Source of the DNA: Sporomusa silvacetica DSM 10669
GTDB taxonomy: Bacteria > Bacillota > Negativicutes > Sporomusales > Sporomusaceae
Reading direction: 5' to 3'
NCBI RefSeq assembly: GCF_002257705.1
Contig: NZ_LSLK01000110.1
Coordinates: 1 to 64,000 of the forward strand
Length of the DNA stretch: 64,000 nt
How positions within the stretch are numbered: position 1 is the stretch's first letter; each line of letters opens with the position of its first letter. Positions 1-6,859 of this stretch are shown here, in pieces. The translations under genes were made by a program, and so were the position numbers. A model generated the notes under the pieces. That model did not search any database. It was not told the DNA's origin and saw only the letters and a list, made by a program, of their open reading frames with translations.

Positions 1-599
1 GGACGGAGAGTGGACACATGCTTTTCGTGTCCACGGGGCGGGACGGGCGCGGCCACGGCAGGGAACGAACGGGTTGCTCGCCACCCAGCCAGGCGAGTGG
101 CATCAGGTGGCCCGGTGGAGCGGTTGGTCGCCCCGTTCCTTGGGTTTCGTGCTTTGTTTTCGTTCCCGGCGGCCGGCGGGACGCCCGGCTGGGTCGGCCG
201 GTGGTGTTTCGGCCGGGCCTGCCGGAGTATCCTGCCGAGGCCCCGCGCATCTGTGCGGGGCCAGCCGACGTACCCCGCAGTCCGGGTGCGAGTGTCAAGG
301 AGTGCCCCGGTCTGCATCCCCCTGCCCGGCTCCATATGCCTCCCGGCAGGCTGCGGCTCTAAGCGTCAGCGGTGGCCGGACGGTAGCGGATGAGGAGAGT
401 GCAGCGCCAGCGGAACGCCGCAAGGAGCGGACGGCCGGCCATAGAGCGGCAGCCGTCTTTTCGGCACTGAGCGGAGCAGCCCGAGGACGGCAGGCGAAAG
501 ACGCGTCAGCGGCTGCAGCGCCGCCCGCAGGGATGCGGAGCGGGCCTGTCATTCACACACAAAACAGCTGCACGCCTGCCGGGCATGCAGCTGTTTCTC
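1..599. other. GC-rich stretch without a convincing gene
   Basis: About 600 bases of very GC-rich sequence. Open frames exist on both strands, but they are arginine/proline/alanine-rich, lack Shine-Dalgarno sites and resemble no family I know, so I call none of them. Two perfect hairpins are visible: 10-17 with 27-34 (8 bp) and 239-246 with 255-262 (8 bp). The stretch could be the 3' flank of the small-gene operon to its right or part of the integrated element. Confidence 0.5.
561..597 (-). terminator. Terminator after the small-gene operon
   Basis: Perfect 11-bp stem, 562-572 with 586-596 (AAACAGCTGCA and its complement). Read on the minus strand it is followed by TTTTGTGTGTG. It begins three bases after the last small gene ends at 600, where a terminator for that operon is expected. 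Confidence 0.75.
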
Positions 600-743
600 T
601 CACCGGTTGAACTTTTGTATTATTAGGACCAGCCCCAGAATATCGCGGATGGTTTGCAGCCGGTCGGCATGCTCCTTCTCAAAGCTGTCCGGCAATGCTT
701 CCAGTACAGCATTCACCGTAACCAGCCATTCATCCATTTTCAT
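600..743 (-). CDS. Small hypothetical protein, 47 aa
   Basis: Starts MKMDEWLVTVNAV and ends LVLIIQKFNR. I do not recognise the family. The N-terminal part is acidic and amphipathic and the C-terminal part is hydrophobic. Its ATG at 743 overlaps the stop of the preceding 45-aa gene in an ATGA arrangement, and an excellent terminator follows its stop directly. The start site is weak (GGGACAG), which fits translational coupling. An internal ATG at 737 would shorten it by two residues. The evidence is positional: it is the last member of a tightly overlapping minus-strand chain. Confidence 0.6.
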   Translation of the reverse strand: MKMDEWLVTVNAVLEALPDSFEKEHADRLQTIRDILGLVLIIQKFNR

Positions 744-877
744 ACCGGCTGTCCCTGCCCGGTCTTAGCCGGGCCCTTTCCACCCGCATCCTCGCAGATG
801 CAATTCTCCCCTTCCGTTTCCGCCGCCTCAATCCGTTCGGCATCTGCCGGCGGCGGGCCGTACACCGTTTTAATCAT
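740..877 (-). CDS. Small hypothetical protein, 45 aa
   Basis: Starts MIKTVYGPPPADAERIEA, with an acidic centre, two cysteines (ENCICED) and a Gly/Lys-rich tail. No family recognised. Its ATG overlaps the end of the YvrJ-like gene (shared ATGATTAA) and its TGA overlaps the next ATG, so it is embedded in a coupled chain. A GGAGGG lies 12 bases before the start, inside the YvrJ coding sequence. The frame stays open upstream to 931, but the overlap geometry favours 877. Confidence 0.6.
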   Translation of the reverse strand: MIKTVYGPPPADAERIEAAETEGENCICEDAGGKGPAKTGQGQPV

Positions 878-1031
878 GACTTTTCGTGCCCTCCATCCTT
901 TCGACATAGTAACACATCTTATTGATTGCACCCGTCAGCTCAGTCAGGCGTTTTTCCAGCCTAACCAGCAGGAAAAAGGCCACTACCATAGGGAAACCAT
1001 ATGTTGCCGTCAGGCGGGCCAGCTCTTCCAT
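870..1031 (-). CDS. YvrJ family small membrane protein, 53 aa
   Basis: Starts MEELARLTATYGFPMVVAFF, followed by a short hydrophobic segment (FPMVVAFFLLV, about residues 13-23), then a charged amphipathic region RLEKRLTELTGAINKM. This is the layout of YvrJ-family proteins: a single N-terminal membrane helix and an acidic/basic tail, usually about 50 aa. The function of the family is unknown. The gene sits directly after a DUF2922 gene, a common pairing in Clostridia and Negativicutes, and a GGAGG-type site precedes the ATG. Confidence 0.85.
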   Translation of the reverse strand: MEELARLTATYGFPMVVAFFLLVRLEKRLTELTGAINKMCYYVERMEGTKSHD

Positions 1032-1051
1032 TGTGTGCGGCCTCCCTTGGG

Positions 1052-1276
1052 CTATGCCAGCTCGGTGATCGCCAGCTGGCGGATCTGCGCTTCCACCACA
1101 GAAACCAAATCGCCGCTGGTCGTACTGAAAATGTTCTTGGCGATAATGGTCTCCATCACCGTCTGCACCTCGGCCAGCGTCAAATCATCCTTGGGATCCT
1201 TCACCGCCACCGTCACCTCTTTGCCGCCCCCGGTCTTGAACACCATCTCCAGCGTTCTGGTTGTCGTATCAGCCAC
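1052..1276 (-). CDS. DUF2922 family protein, 74 aa
   Basis: Recognised by the pattern TTRTLEMVFKTGGGKEVTVAV ... LTLAEVQTVMETIIAKNIF. DUF2922 proteins are about 70 aa, have no known function and usually sit beside DUF1659 and YvrJ genes, as here. The start is GTG with AGGAGG eight bases upstream, so the GTG is preferred. It is second in the minus-strand operon, 33 bases after the DUF1659 gene. Confidence 0.88.
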   Translation of the reverse strand: MADTTTRTLEMVFKTGGGKEVTVAVKDPKDDLTLAEVQTVMETIIAKNIFSTTSGDLVSVVEAQIRQLAITELA

Positions 1277-1309
1277 AATACACGCCTCCTTTTTTTCCCT
1301 ATTTATTCC

Positions 1310-1531
1310 TTACATATTGACCAGCATCGACGTATTGACCCGTGTAATATCCACCACCGGATACGTCTGCAGGCTTACAAGCCCCAGCGCCACATCGAAA
1401 AGATCCTGATCGACTGCATCAGGCTTGCAGGCATAGTTCCGGGTCACGTAGACGGGGCTGCCGCTGCCTGAAATACCTTTTTGTAGCTTTAGCGCCAGTG
1501 TGGTTCCCTGGGGAATGTTAGTCAAAGCCAT
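1310..1531 (-). CDS. DUF1659 family protein, 73 aa
   Basis: Starts MALTNIPQGTTLALKLQKG and contains the DUF1659-like segments NYACKPDAVDQDLFDVA and VVDITRVNTSMLVN. Function unknown. The frame is open upstream to 1636, but an in-frame ATG at 1531 has a strong GGAGGCGAGGAAT leader and gives the usual family length. It is the first gene of the small operon. A perfect 8-bp hairpin (1562-1569 with 1577-1584) lies just upstream. Confidence 0.88.
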   Translation of the reverse strand: MALTNIPQGTTLALKLQKGISGSGSPVYVTRNYACKPDAVDQDLFDVALGLVSLQTYPVVDITRVNTSMLVNM

Positions 1532-1561
1532 ATTCCTCGCCTCCTTTCTTCCCGCGCAAAA

Positions 1562-1584
1562 GGCACACCCCGGAGAGGTGTGCC
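1562..1584. repeat. Inverted repeat upstream of the small-gene operon
   Basis: GGCACACC (1562-1569) pairs perfectly with GGTGTGCC (1577-1584) around a 7-base loop. It lies between the end of the amidase gene (1727) and the start of the DUF1659 gene. It may be a leader hairpin or an operator; there is no U-tract to make it a clear terminator. Confidence 0.5.
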
Positions 1585-1726
1585 CATTACGCCTGGAACG
1601 GATGTATGACAAGCGCGGCAGCATAGCCAGCGCCAATCACCGGTCGTTCGCCCGTTCCAGGAGCGAATAATTCATTTTGTAATTATTATATATACAAAAC
1701 GGATTATTGTAAAGAGGTAATCCAAA

Positions 1727-2281
1727 CTATGTCCCCTGCTCAGCCCGCCCGACAAAATAATCCGCCAATCCGTCGGCCAGCGCCACTGCCGCCGCCAGCT
1801 GTCCGGCATAACCGGTCAGCAGCTGCCGCTCGGCCTCATGCGAAACAAAAGCTACCTCCACCAGCACCGCCGGGCAGTCCGTCTCCCGGAGCACCTGAAA
1901 ATCGGCCGTCTTCACACCCCGGTCGGCTGTCGCCAGTTCGGCCACCAGCCGGGCCTGCAGGCAGGCCGCCAGCCGCTTACCCTGAATGCTGCCCGGATAA
2001 TGGTATACCTCCGTGCCATGAGCGACCGGATTGACCGCACTGTTGGCATGGATGCTGACAAACACATCTGCCTTGTTGGCATTAGCCAGCTCCGCCCGGA
2101 AGGCCAGACCATTGGTCCGGATATCACCCGCCCGGGTAAGCAAAATTTCATGTCCCGCATCATACAGCCGCTCGGCCAGCAATTTACCAATAGCCAGCAC
2201 CACATCGCATTCCCGCACACCGCCCGCGCAGGCTCCCGGCTCCACCGGTCCCGAATGGCCGGGGTCAATGACAATTTTCAT
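1727..2281 (-). CDS. N-acetylmuramoyl-L-alanine amidase (Amidase_3), 184 aa
   Basis: A zinc amidase that cleaves the lactyl-amide bond between MurNAc and L-alanine in peptidoglycan. The Amidase_3 fold fills the whole protein: IDPGHSG (His9), Glu24 in VRECDV, VSIHANS (His78) and the catalytic Glu142 in VLVEVAFVSH. There is no signal peptide and no cell-wall-binding domain, unlike secreted autolysins. That points to a phage-type or otherwise special export route, or cytoplasmic processing. A GGAGGGAGAGAAA leader precedes the ATG. It lies between ssb and the small-gene operon on the same strand. Confidence 0.92.
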   Translation of the reverse strand: MKIVIDPGHSGPVEPGACAGGVRECDVVLAIGKLLAERLYDAGHEILLTRAGDIRTNGLAFRAELANANKADVFVSIHANSAVNPVAHGTEVYHYPGSIQGKRLAACLQARLVAELATADRGVKTADFQVLRETDCPAVLVEVAFVSHEAERQLLTGYAGQLAAAVALADGLADYFVGRAEQGT

Positions 2282-2326
2282 TTTCTCTCCCTCCTGATTG
2301 TTATAGTAAAGATCACCCTCTATCTG

Positions 2327-2653
2327 CTAGCTAGGCTGAGCCAGTGGCAGCCTGTCCAGAAACTCCACATCCCGGACCACCACTTCCGTCACCTTCTTTT
2401 TCTGACCATCGGCTCCCTCCAGCTGCCGCGTATGCAGCCGTCCCTCGATAGCGGCCCGCCGGCCGCCCTGGCCTTGCTGGCCAATCAGTTCCGCCACTGT
2501 ATCCCAGGCCACGCAGTCAATGATCTCATTCTCCTCCCGCAGCCTGGTTTTATAGGCCACCGTCAGTGAAAAAGAACAAACGGCTTTGCCGCTCAGTGTA
2601 TAGCGCATATCCAGGTCCGGCGACAGCTTTCCTACTAAAAAGACCTTGTTCAT
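2327..2653 (-). CDS. ssb: Single-stranded DNA-binding protein, 108 aa
   Basis: OB-fold SSB domain covering nearly all residues: MNKVFLVGKLSPDLDMRYT at the N-terminus, then FSLTVAYKTR and IIDCVAWDTVAELI. The protein stops after the OB fold, lacking the glycine-rich linker and the acidic DDDIPF-type tail by which the housekeeping SSB recruits partners. That indicates an accessory SSB of a mobile element rather than the chromosomal one. The start at 2653 follows a GGGAGG; eight extra codons upstream are excluded on that basis. Confidence 0.88.
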   Translation of the reverse strand: MNKVFLVGKLSPDLDMRYTLSGKAVCSFSLTVAYKTRLREENEIIDCVAWDTVAELIGQQGQGGRRAAIEGRLHTRQLEGADGQKKKVTEVVVRDVEFLDRLPLAQPS

Positions 2654-2703
2654 GCCTCCCTCTCCCTTGTTGTCCACATAGCCACAGGCTCTACTACTAT
2701 TAT

Positions 2704-2820
2704 TGGTTTACGTTTAGTAATAAAGTTTACGTTTAAGTAATGTAACCAGGTTGCCAACCATAATGGTTAACAAACCCGGCTTTGCCAACCGGCTTGCCAA
2801 CCACTATGGTTGGCAAAAGG
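2704..2820. repeat. Repeat cluster, possible origin-type iterons
   Basis: Two copies of GTTTACGTTTA (2706-2716 and 2725-2735). These are followed by three direct copies of TTGCCAACC (2751-2759, 2782-2790, 2794-2802) and one inverted copy GGTTGGCAA (2808-2816). The third direct copy and the inverted copy form a palindrome. The cluster lies between ssb and the 3' end of the winged-helix gene, next to the DnaA-box-like repeats. A replication origin or initiator-binding region is inferred from layout alone. Confidence 0.55.
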
Positions 2821-3163
2821 GCCTCACCAGCGACAGGCACGGTTTATCCACAGGGTTATCAACAGTTTTATCCACAATCTTACCACTCAGCGGCTGCAAT
2901 TCATAATACGGTGCCAACCGGCCAGGGCGGGGCGTATGAATAAGCAGCCCCGCCGCCACCAGTTCACCCCTGGCCCGCGACAGTGTCGTATAACTGTAGC
3001 CTAAAAAACCTAAGAGCGTACTGGCGGCCACCGTCAGCCGGGGCGGCCAGCCGGCCCGGTTAAACAGATGCATCAGCACGCCCCACAGCGCCTGGGCTTC
3101 ACTCGACAGCGGCCGCGTCAACAGGCAGGCATAAAAATGATTGAGCTCGACAATATAGTTCAT
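2804..3163 (-). CDS. Winged-helix, replication-initiator-like protein, 119 aa
   Basis: Starts MNYIVELNHFYACLLTRPLS. The body reads as a winged helix: SSEAQALWGVLMHLFNRAG, LTVAASTLLGFLGYSYTTLS, RARGELVAAGLLIHTPRPG. This resembles the N-terminal domain of DnaD-like and phage/plasmid replication proteins. The C-terminus (IVDKTVDNPVDKP) is encoded by a 12-bp DNA repeat matching DnaA boxes. Six upstream codons are ignored in favour of the ATG at 3163. Its place between ssb and an Xis-like gene supports a role in element replication. The exact family is uncertain. Confidence 0.65.
   Translation of the reverse strand: MNYIVELNHFYACLLTRPLSSEAQALWGVLMHLFNRAGWPPRLTVAASTLLGFLGYSYTTLSRARGELVAAGLLIHTPRPGRLAPYYELQPLSGKIVDKTVDNPVDKPCLSLVRPFCQP
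2844..2876 (+). repeat. Three 12-bp-phased DnaA-box-like repeats
   Basis: TTATCCACA at 2844, TTATCAACA at 2856 and TTATCCACA at 2868, spaced exactly 12 bases apart. Two of the three match the DnaA consensus TTATNCACA. They lie inside the 3' end of the winged-helix gene, where on the minus strand they encode a four-residue repeat (VDK/VDN). DnaA-box iterons next to a replication-type gene and ssb are typical of plasmid origins. Confidence 0.6.
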
Positions 3164-3224
3164 GGTCCCGCCCACTTCCACCGGTGAAACACCAGGGTAT
3201 CTCCTATTCCCCAGTGCTGTTGGC

Positions 3225-3446
3225 TCACGGCAGAATGCGCTTCAGTCCGGCCGTGTCCACACCCGTCTTGGCACTGGTCCGCTGCCGCAGCCACTCATTG
3301 GCGGCCTCGACATGAATAATAAAGCGGTTGCCCTCCTTGGACGCGGGAAAATCAGCCAGATAGCAAAACTCCCGCACCCGGTTCTGACCGATACCGGTCA
3401 TGGCCGCAAACTCCTTAACCGTAACCACCAGCTTACTGTTTACCAT
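3225..3446 (-). CDS. Excisionase-like helix-turn-helix protein, 73 aa
   Basis: Starts MVNSKLVVTVKEFAAMTGIG, then the recognition segment NRVREFCYLADFPASKEGNRFIIH and a short helix VEAANEWLRQR. This matches the small winged-helix Xis/MerR-like proteins that accompany tyrosine integrases: HTH, then a beta-wing with G-N/R-F-hydrophobic, then a C-terminal helix. The ATG at 3446 is preceded by GGAGGGGTC. It is divergent from the repressor-like gene at 3636. A role in excision or element control is inferred from family and context. Confidence 0.75.
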   Translation of the reverse strand: MVNSKLVVTVKEFAAMTGIGQNRVREFCYLADFPASKEGNRFIIHVEAANEWLRQRTSAKTGVDTAGLKRILP

Positions 3447-3635
3447 GAAGACCCCTCCCTGATTTAATGTATTGCAATTTTTATATTGCATTATGTCATA
3501 ATTATACGGGATAAATTTCCTATTTTCAATACATATGACACTTTTATATTTACAAATCGCAATATACGATTTACAATGTGGGTAACGGTTCTTTTTTTAA
3601 TGTGTGTAAATAAAACGTACTGGTGTGTGATAACA
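3447..3635. promoter_or_regulatory. Divergent control region with operator-like palindrome
   Basis: An AT-rich 190-base gap between the Xis-like and repressor-like genes, in contrast to the GC-rich genes on both sides. It has a perfect 6-bp inverted repeat, AAATCG (3554-3559) and CGATTT (3567-3572), and repeated TTGCAAT/ATTGCA words around 3472-3491. Opposing promoters controlled by the adjacent repressor would be the usual arrangement. Confidence 0.5.
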
Positions 3636-3983
3636 ATGGGTAATACCGAACTTGGGGCGCGCCTGCGCGCTGCCCGTGAACGCCTCTATATGTCCCAGGC
3701 CACTCTGGCCGAACTCATCGGGGCAGGCAATCAATCCACCGTGGCCGGCTGGGAGCGGGGCCGGACCGAACCGGACGGCGAAACGCTGGCCCGGCTGGCC
3801 GTTATCTTAAAAGTCTCGACCGACCATCTGCTGGGCGTTGACGGCGGCGTGCTGTCCCTGCCGGCCGACGTGACCGACCTGGCCCGCGACATTGCCGATC
3901 TGCCGCCCTCTGAGCGGGCCGTCATCGAAAAGATCGTGGCGGCCCTGAAAGCTGAAGACAAAGCCAAAGTTGTCCCTGGTTGA
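3636..3983 (+). CDS. XRE-family (cI-like) transcriptional regulator, 115 aa
   Basis: An N-terminal HTH_3 domain fills residues 4-60: LGARLRAARERLYMSQATLA (first helix pair), then GNQSTVAGWERGRTEPDGET (recognition helix) and LARLAVILKVSTDHLLG. The remaining 55 residues include a Leu/Glu-rich helix. There is no LexA-type peptidase domain, so it resembles short phage or ICE repressors. Its leader GGTGTGTGATAACAATGGG resembles those of the integrase and its two upstream ORFs. The ATG at 3600 in the same frame is less likely. Confidence 0.85.
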   Translation: MGNTELGARLRAARERLYMSQATLAELIGAGNQSTVAGWERGRTEPDGETLARLAVILKVSTDHLLGVDGGVLSLPADVTDLARDIADLPPSERAVIEKIVAALKAEDKAKVVPG

Positions 3984-4033
3984 CCGGTGGATCAGAAAGC
4001 TCCTCTATCCCGGCGGCAAGCGCCGCAAATAAA

Positions 4034-4062
4034 AACAGGCGGCCGAGTGGCGGCCGCCTGTT
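4034..4062 (+). terminator. Strong hairpin after the repressor gene
   Basis: Perfect 12-bp GC-rich stem, 4034-4045 with 4051-4062 (AACAGGCGGCCG and its complement), around a 5-base loop. An A-tract lies on its left, so it would have a U-tract on the minus strand; on the plus strand the tail is UUCUAAA. It marks the right edge of the GC-rich block. Confidence 0.7.
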
Positions 4063-4173
4063 CTAAACCCGATATAAAGATTTACAGAATACATATTGAT
4101 TCGCGCAGCGAAACGAATGGCGCGATACTGCAGCATCCAATAAAATGTTTGGTTACCTTACGGAGGAATTTAC

Positions 4174-4794
4174 ATGTTTGGCATGATTCATTACGAAATG
4201 TTCCTGGCTGCTTCCATCATTCTTAATATTACGCCGGGGTCTGATACGATTTACGTGTTGAGCCGGAGCATTGCACAGGGGCGTATGACGGGTTTTTACT
4301 CGGTACTGGGCACCAGCGCCGGCTGCGTCATCCATACTGTACTTGCGGCCCTCGGATTATCTGTTATTTTAGCGCAATCCGCTTTGGTTTTTATGATGGT
4401 CAAAATAGCAGGCGCTGTCTACCTAGGCTATCTCGGTGTTACCATGCTGCTGGCAAAAGATACTTTGGCAGCTGCACAAATGAAAGAGGCAATGTCTCAT
4501 AAAGATACCTTTTGGCAAGGGTTAATCATCGATGTACTGAATCCCAAAGTAGCTCTTTTCTTTCTCTCGTTCCTGCCGCAGTTTATTGACCCGCAAAATC
4601 ATTATGGGATGATTCCCTTTTTAATCTTAGGGATAACCTTCATCGTTACCGGTGCGATCTGGTTACTATTCGTAGTCTATTTTTCTGCCAGAGTAACCAC
4701 GTTTCTTCGTAAAAAGACGAATCTGATGAACAAAGTTTGCGGCAGTATCTATTTACTGTTAGGAGTAAAGCTTCTCGCTTCCGAAAAAAGCTAA
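4174..4794 (+). CDS. LysE/RhtB-family exporter, 206 aa
   Basis: An inner-membrane protein of the LysE/RhtB amino-acid exporter family (usual length 200-215 aa) with about six membrane segments. The family signature is at the N-terminus (NITPGSDTIYVLSRSIAQGR; the conserved PGPN motif is PGSD here). A second one is near residue 125 (DVLNPKVALFFLSFLPQFI). GGAGG stands eight bases before the ATG. It lies between the repressor and integrase with more average base composition, so it may be cargo of the element. The substrate cannot be predicted. A paralogue is at 8799-9434. Confidence 0.9.
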   Translation: MFGMIHYEMFLAASIILNITPGSDTIYVLSRSIAQGRMTGFYSVLGTSAGCVIHTVLAALGLSVILAQSALVFMMVKIAGAVYLGYLGVTMLLAKDTLAAAQMKEAMSHKDTFWQGLIIDVLNPKVALFFLSFLPQFIDPQNHYGMIPFLILGITFIVTGAIWLLFVVYFSARVTTFLRKKTNLMNKVCGSIYLLLGVKLLASEKS

Positions 4795-4817
4795 GGAACA
4801 AAGGATGGTGTGTGAAC

Positions 4818-4865
4818 ATGGCGCATGAGGCGAACCGCCTGCGTGCCTCCGGGACGCCGCCGTAG
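4818..4865 (+). CDS. Possible 15-aa leader peptide
   Basis: A very short frame beginning MAHEANRLRASGTPP and then TAG. The only support is its start region (AAAGGATGGTGTGTGAACATGG), which matches those of the 31-aa ORF and the integrase downstream. It may be a leader peptide or a decayed duplicate of a gene start. Confidence 0.25.
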   Translation: MAHEANRLRASGTPP

Positions 4866-4920
4866 GGGACAAGCCCTTACGCCGAACCGGAGGATCAGCC
4901 AGCAAAGGAGGTGTGTGGAT

Positions 4921-5016
4921 ATGGAACAAACCAGCAGCGGCAGGTTCTGCCGCCGGCAGGACTGCCATCGAGCGGCCGCCATTTTCAGCCACAAAGCCGC
5001 CGTTACAATGGCCTAG
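4921..5016 (+). CDS. Possible 31-aa small protein upstream of the integrase
   Basis: MEQTSSGRFCRRQDCHRAAA, then IFSHKAAVTMA and TAG. It has two cysteines and a histidine in a basic setting. The start site is excellent (AAAGGAGGTGTGTGGATATGG) and shares its motif with the integrase start. No family recognised. It could be a leader peptide controlling the integrase or a remnant. Confidence 0.35.
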   Translation: MEQTSSGRFCRRQDCHRAAAIFSHKAAVTMA

Positions 5017-5120
5017 ACTGTGCCTGTAATTCATTGCTTACCGCATGCGGTGGCAGTGGGTTATACAACAACAGTGCACAGCAGCCCTGCCACCGACATT
5101 ACCAAAGGTGGTGTGTGCTC

Positions 5121-6287
5121 ATGGCCAAACGGTCCAATGGCGAAGGAACCATTTGCAAACGGTCTGACGGTCGCTGGATGATCTCGGTCATGCTCGGCCG
5201 CGATAACAAGACCGGCAAAATCGTCCGCAAATATTGCTACGGCAAAAGTAAAAGCGAAGTGCTCAAAAAGAAAGAAGCCCTCCTCGATCAACGAAAAGGC
5301 CCTGTCTACATCGATGCCGACAAAGTCACCGTCGGCCAGTGGGTGGAAAAATGGCTGACCATCTATGCCAAAGCCAGTGTCCGGGAAAATACCTACGCCG
5401 GTTATCGCTCAGTCGTCGTCAACCATATTCAGCCGCTCTTAGGGGACATTAAACTGCAAAAACTCAGGGGGATTGATATTCAAAACATGGTAAATCAGAT
5501 TAAGGATACCGGCGGCGGGCCGCGCCTGGCTGAACTGACCTTCGCTGTCCTGCGTATTGCCCTTAACAAAGCCTTTCACGAAGAAATTCTCCAGCGGCTG
5601 CCGTTTAAAACGGTATCGCTGCCCAAAAAACGGCGCAAAGAATTTACGCCGCTGACAGCAACGGAATGGGTCCGCCTTTTTGCGGTTGCAGAGACAGACG
5701 CCGAAATGTATACTGCCTTATTGCTCGAATGGGCTACCGGCATTAGCCGCTCCGAACTGCTGGGATTAAAGTGGATAGACTTTAATTTCACCACCGATAA
5801 CGTCAGCATCCGGCGGGCTGTCATCATTACCGATCACGGGCCAAAGCTAGATGATACTAAAACAAACGCCCGTCAGCGCGTCTTGCCCCTGCCGGAAGTC
5901 ACCATGCAACAAATCCGGCTGCACCAGGAACAGCAGAACGTGATCATGAGCGCAAACAAACACGCTTGGGAAAACAATGATTTAGTATTTCCTAATTTTT
6001 ATGGTAAGCTTCAGGACCCGCGCAGCTGGTCCAAGAAATTTCAGAAGATCGCCCAACGGGCGAACCTTTCCATTACCTTTCATAAACTCCGGCATGACCA
6101 TGCCAGCCGACTTTCAGAAAACGGCGCCAGTATCAAAGACGCCCAATACCGGCTCGGCCACAGCACCACGCAAATGCTGCTCAATGTCTACACCCACAGG
6201 ATATCCGGCGGCCAGGAAAAAATCGCCTCGTGGCTCAATTCTTCCTTTCCGACCGCCCCAACCGATCATGAAACACCACTTCATTAG
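5121..6287 (+). CDS. int: Tyrosine recombinase / integrase, 388 aa
   Basis: A Tn916/ICE-type site-specific recombinase. An N-terminal arm-binding region (residues 1-60, GEGTICKRSDGRWMISV) is followed by a SAM-like core-binding domain (70-165) and the catalytic domain. Catalytic residues can be placed: Arg210 (TGISRSELLG), Lys247, His321 and Arg324 (FHKLRHDH), His347 (LGHST) and Tyr357 (NVYTH). The length suits the family. The ATG at 5121 with AAAGGTGG is chosen over the longer frame from 4911, whose extra part is not integrase-like. The gene ends 110 bases from the 3' end of tRNA-Arg, the classic layout of an element integrated at a tRNA. Confidence 0.95.
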   Translation: MAKRSNGEGTICKRSDGRWMISVMLGRDNKTGKIVRKYCYGKSKSEVLKKKEALLDQRKGPVYIDADKVTVGQWVEKWLTIYAKASVRENTYAGYRSVVVNHIQPLLGDIKLQKLRGIDIQNMVNQIKDTGGGPRLAELTFAVLRIALNKAFHEEILQRLPFKTVSLPKKRRKEFTPLTATEWVRLFAVAETDAEMYTALLLEWATGISRSELLGLKWIDFNFTTDNVSIRRAVIITDHGPKLDDTKTNARQRVLPLPEVTMQQIRLHQEQQNVIMSANKHAWENNDLVFPNFYGKLQDPRSWSKKFQKIAQRANLSITFHKLRHDHASRLSENGASIKDAQYRLGHSTTQMLLNVYTHRISGGQEKIASWLNSSFPTAPTDHETPLH

Positions 6288-6354
6288 AAGATTTACAAAA
6301 AGCAATTCGGCCGCGTTGTTGTCACGGTTGTTGTCAAATTGCTATAAAAACGAA

Positions 6355-6385
6355 AAAAAGGCTTTACGAAATCATCGTAAAACCC
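6355..6385 (-). terminator. Terminator of the tRNA-Arg transcript
   Basis: A 7-bp stem, 6363-6369 with 6375-6381 (TTTACGA and TCGTAAA). On the minus strand it is followed by GCCTTTTTTTC, a good U-tract, so it probably ends the tRNA-Arg transcript. It may also stop the integrase mRNA from the other side. Confidence 0.7.
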
Positions 6386-6397
6386 TTGATATACCTA

Positions 6398-6474
6398 TGG
6401 CGACCCCGGCAGGATTCGAACCTGCGACCTTTTGATTCGTAGTCAAACGCTCTATCCAGCTGAGCTACGGAGTC
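6398..6474 (-). tRNA. tRNA-Arg (anticodon ACG)
   Basis: Full cloverleaf. The acceptor stem GACTCCG pairs with CGGGGTC, the D arm contains AGCTGGATA, and the anticodon stem TTTGA/TCAAA encloses CTACGAA. The T arm GCAGG-TTCGAAT-CCTGC and an encoded CCA end are present. The anticodon ACG is at 6438-6440. It faces away from the neighbouring integrase, whose element abuts its 3' end, so this is the probable attachment site. Confidence 0.97.
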
Positions 6475-6486
6475 TTTTTTATTATT

Positions 6487-6848
6487 ACAGCCTTCATTTA
6501 AAAACCGTAAGCCAGTTTCTGTTTTAGGAAATTATTTATCTAACGCATGAACTGCGTTCTTCCTTGTGGTTTGATTCCCTTCAGGAAGTTCCCCTACCAA
6601 AATTTGGGTTTCTGCCTCGTGGAGTTTACCACTTTTCACTAGACTGTCGCCAGTCTACTCATTCTCTGTGCACTTTATGGCTACTTTCGGCTGCATGAGT
6701 CGATTTTGCCGTCGTCAGAGCTTAGCTCTGCCCCAGCTTGCGCTGGGCACGAACACTACAACCATCTCAGGTTGTGGCAGTCTGGACTTTCCTCAACACT
6801 GCAATAAAGCAGTGCCGCAATTTCCCGTATTTAAAGAAGGCTGGAATT
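6487..6848 (-). ncRNA. rnpB: RNase P RNA (rnpB)
   Basis: The catalytic RNA of RNase P, which matures tRNA 5' ends. Conserved blocks on the minus strand include GAGGAAAGTCC (revcomp at 6784-6794), AGACTGGCGACAGTCTAGTG and AAACCCAAATTTTGGTAGGGG. The 3' block is ACAGAAACTGGCTTACGG. P1 forms between CCAGCCTTC near 6845 and GAAGGCTG near 6490; P3 (GCACTGC/GCAGTGT) follows P1. The length of about 360 nt fits bacterial RNase P RNA. The ends are placed from P1 and are accurate to a few bases. Confidence 0.93.
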
Positions 6849-6859
6849 TTCACTAGCGA

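Larger units (their letters stand above)
4803..5125 (+). repeat. Three repeated translation-start leaders before the integrase
   Basis: The motif AAAGG(A/T)GGTGTGTG followed 2-3 bases later by ATGG occurs three times: just before 4818 (as AAAGGATGGTGTGTG), 4921 and 5121. Each copy opens a reading frame of 15, 31 and 388 codons respectively; the last is the integrase. A related GGTGTGTG precedes the repressor start at 3636. It may be partial duplication of the integrase start or a chain of leader ORFs. Confidence 0.6.

Noticed and set aside
10..610. Several long open frames in the GC-rich left end, both strands
   Set aside because: Composition is driven by GC content, frames overlap one another, no start sites and no recognisable domains.
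3987..4226. 79-codon frame after the repressor gene
   Set aside because: It runs through the terminator hairpin and into the LysE gene, has no start site and resembles nothing.
1..6397. Second attachment-site copy of the tRNA-Arg 3' end inside the window
   Set aside because: No matching segment found by reading; short GC-rich similarities near 4937 are coincidental.
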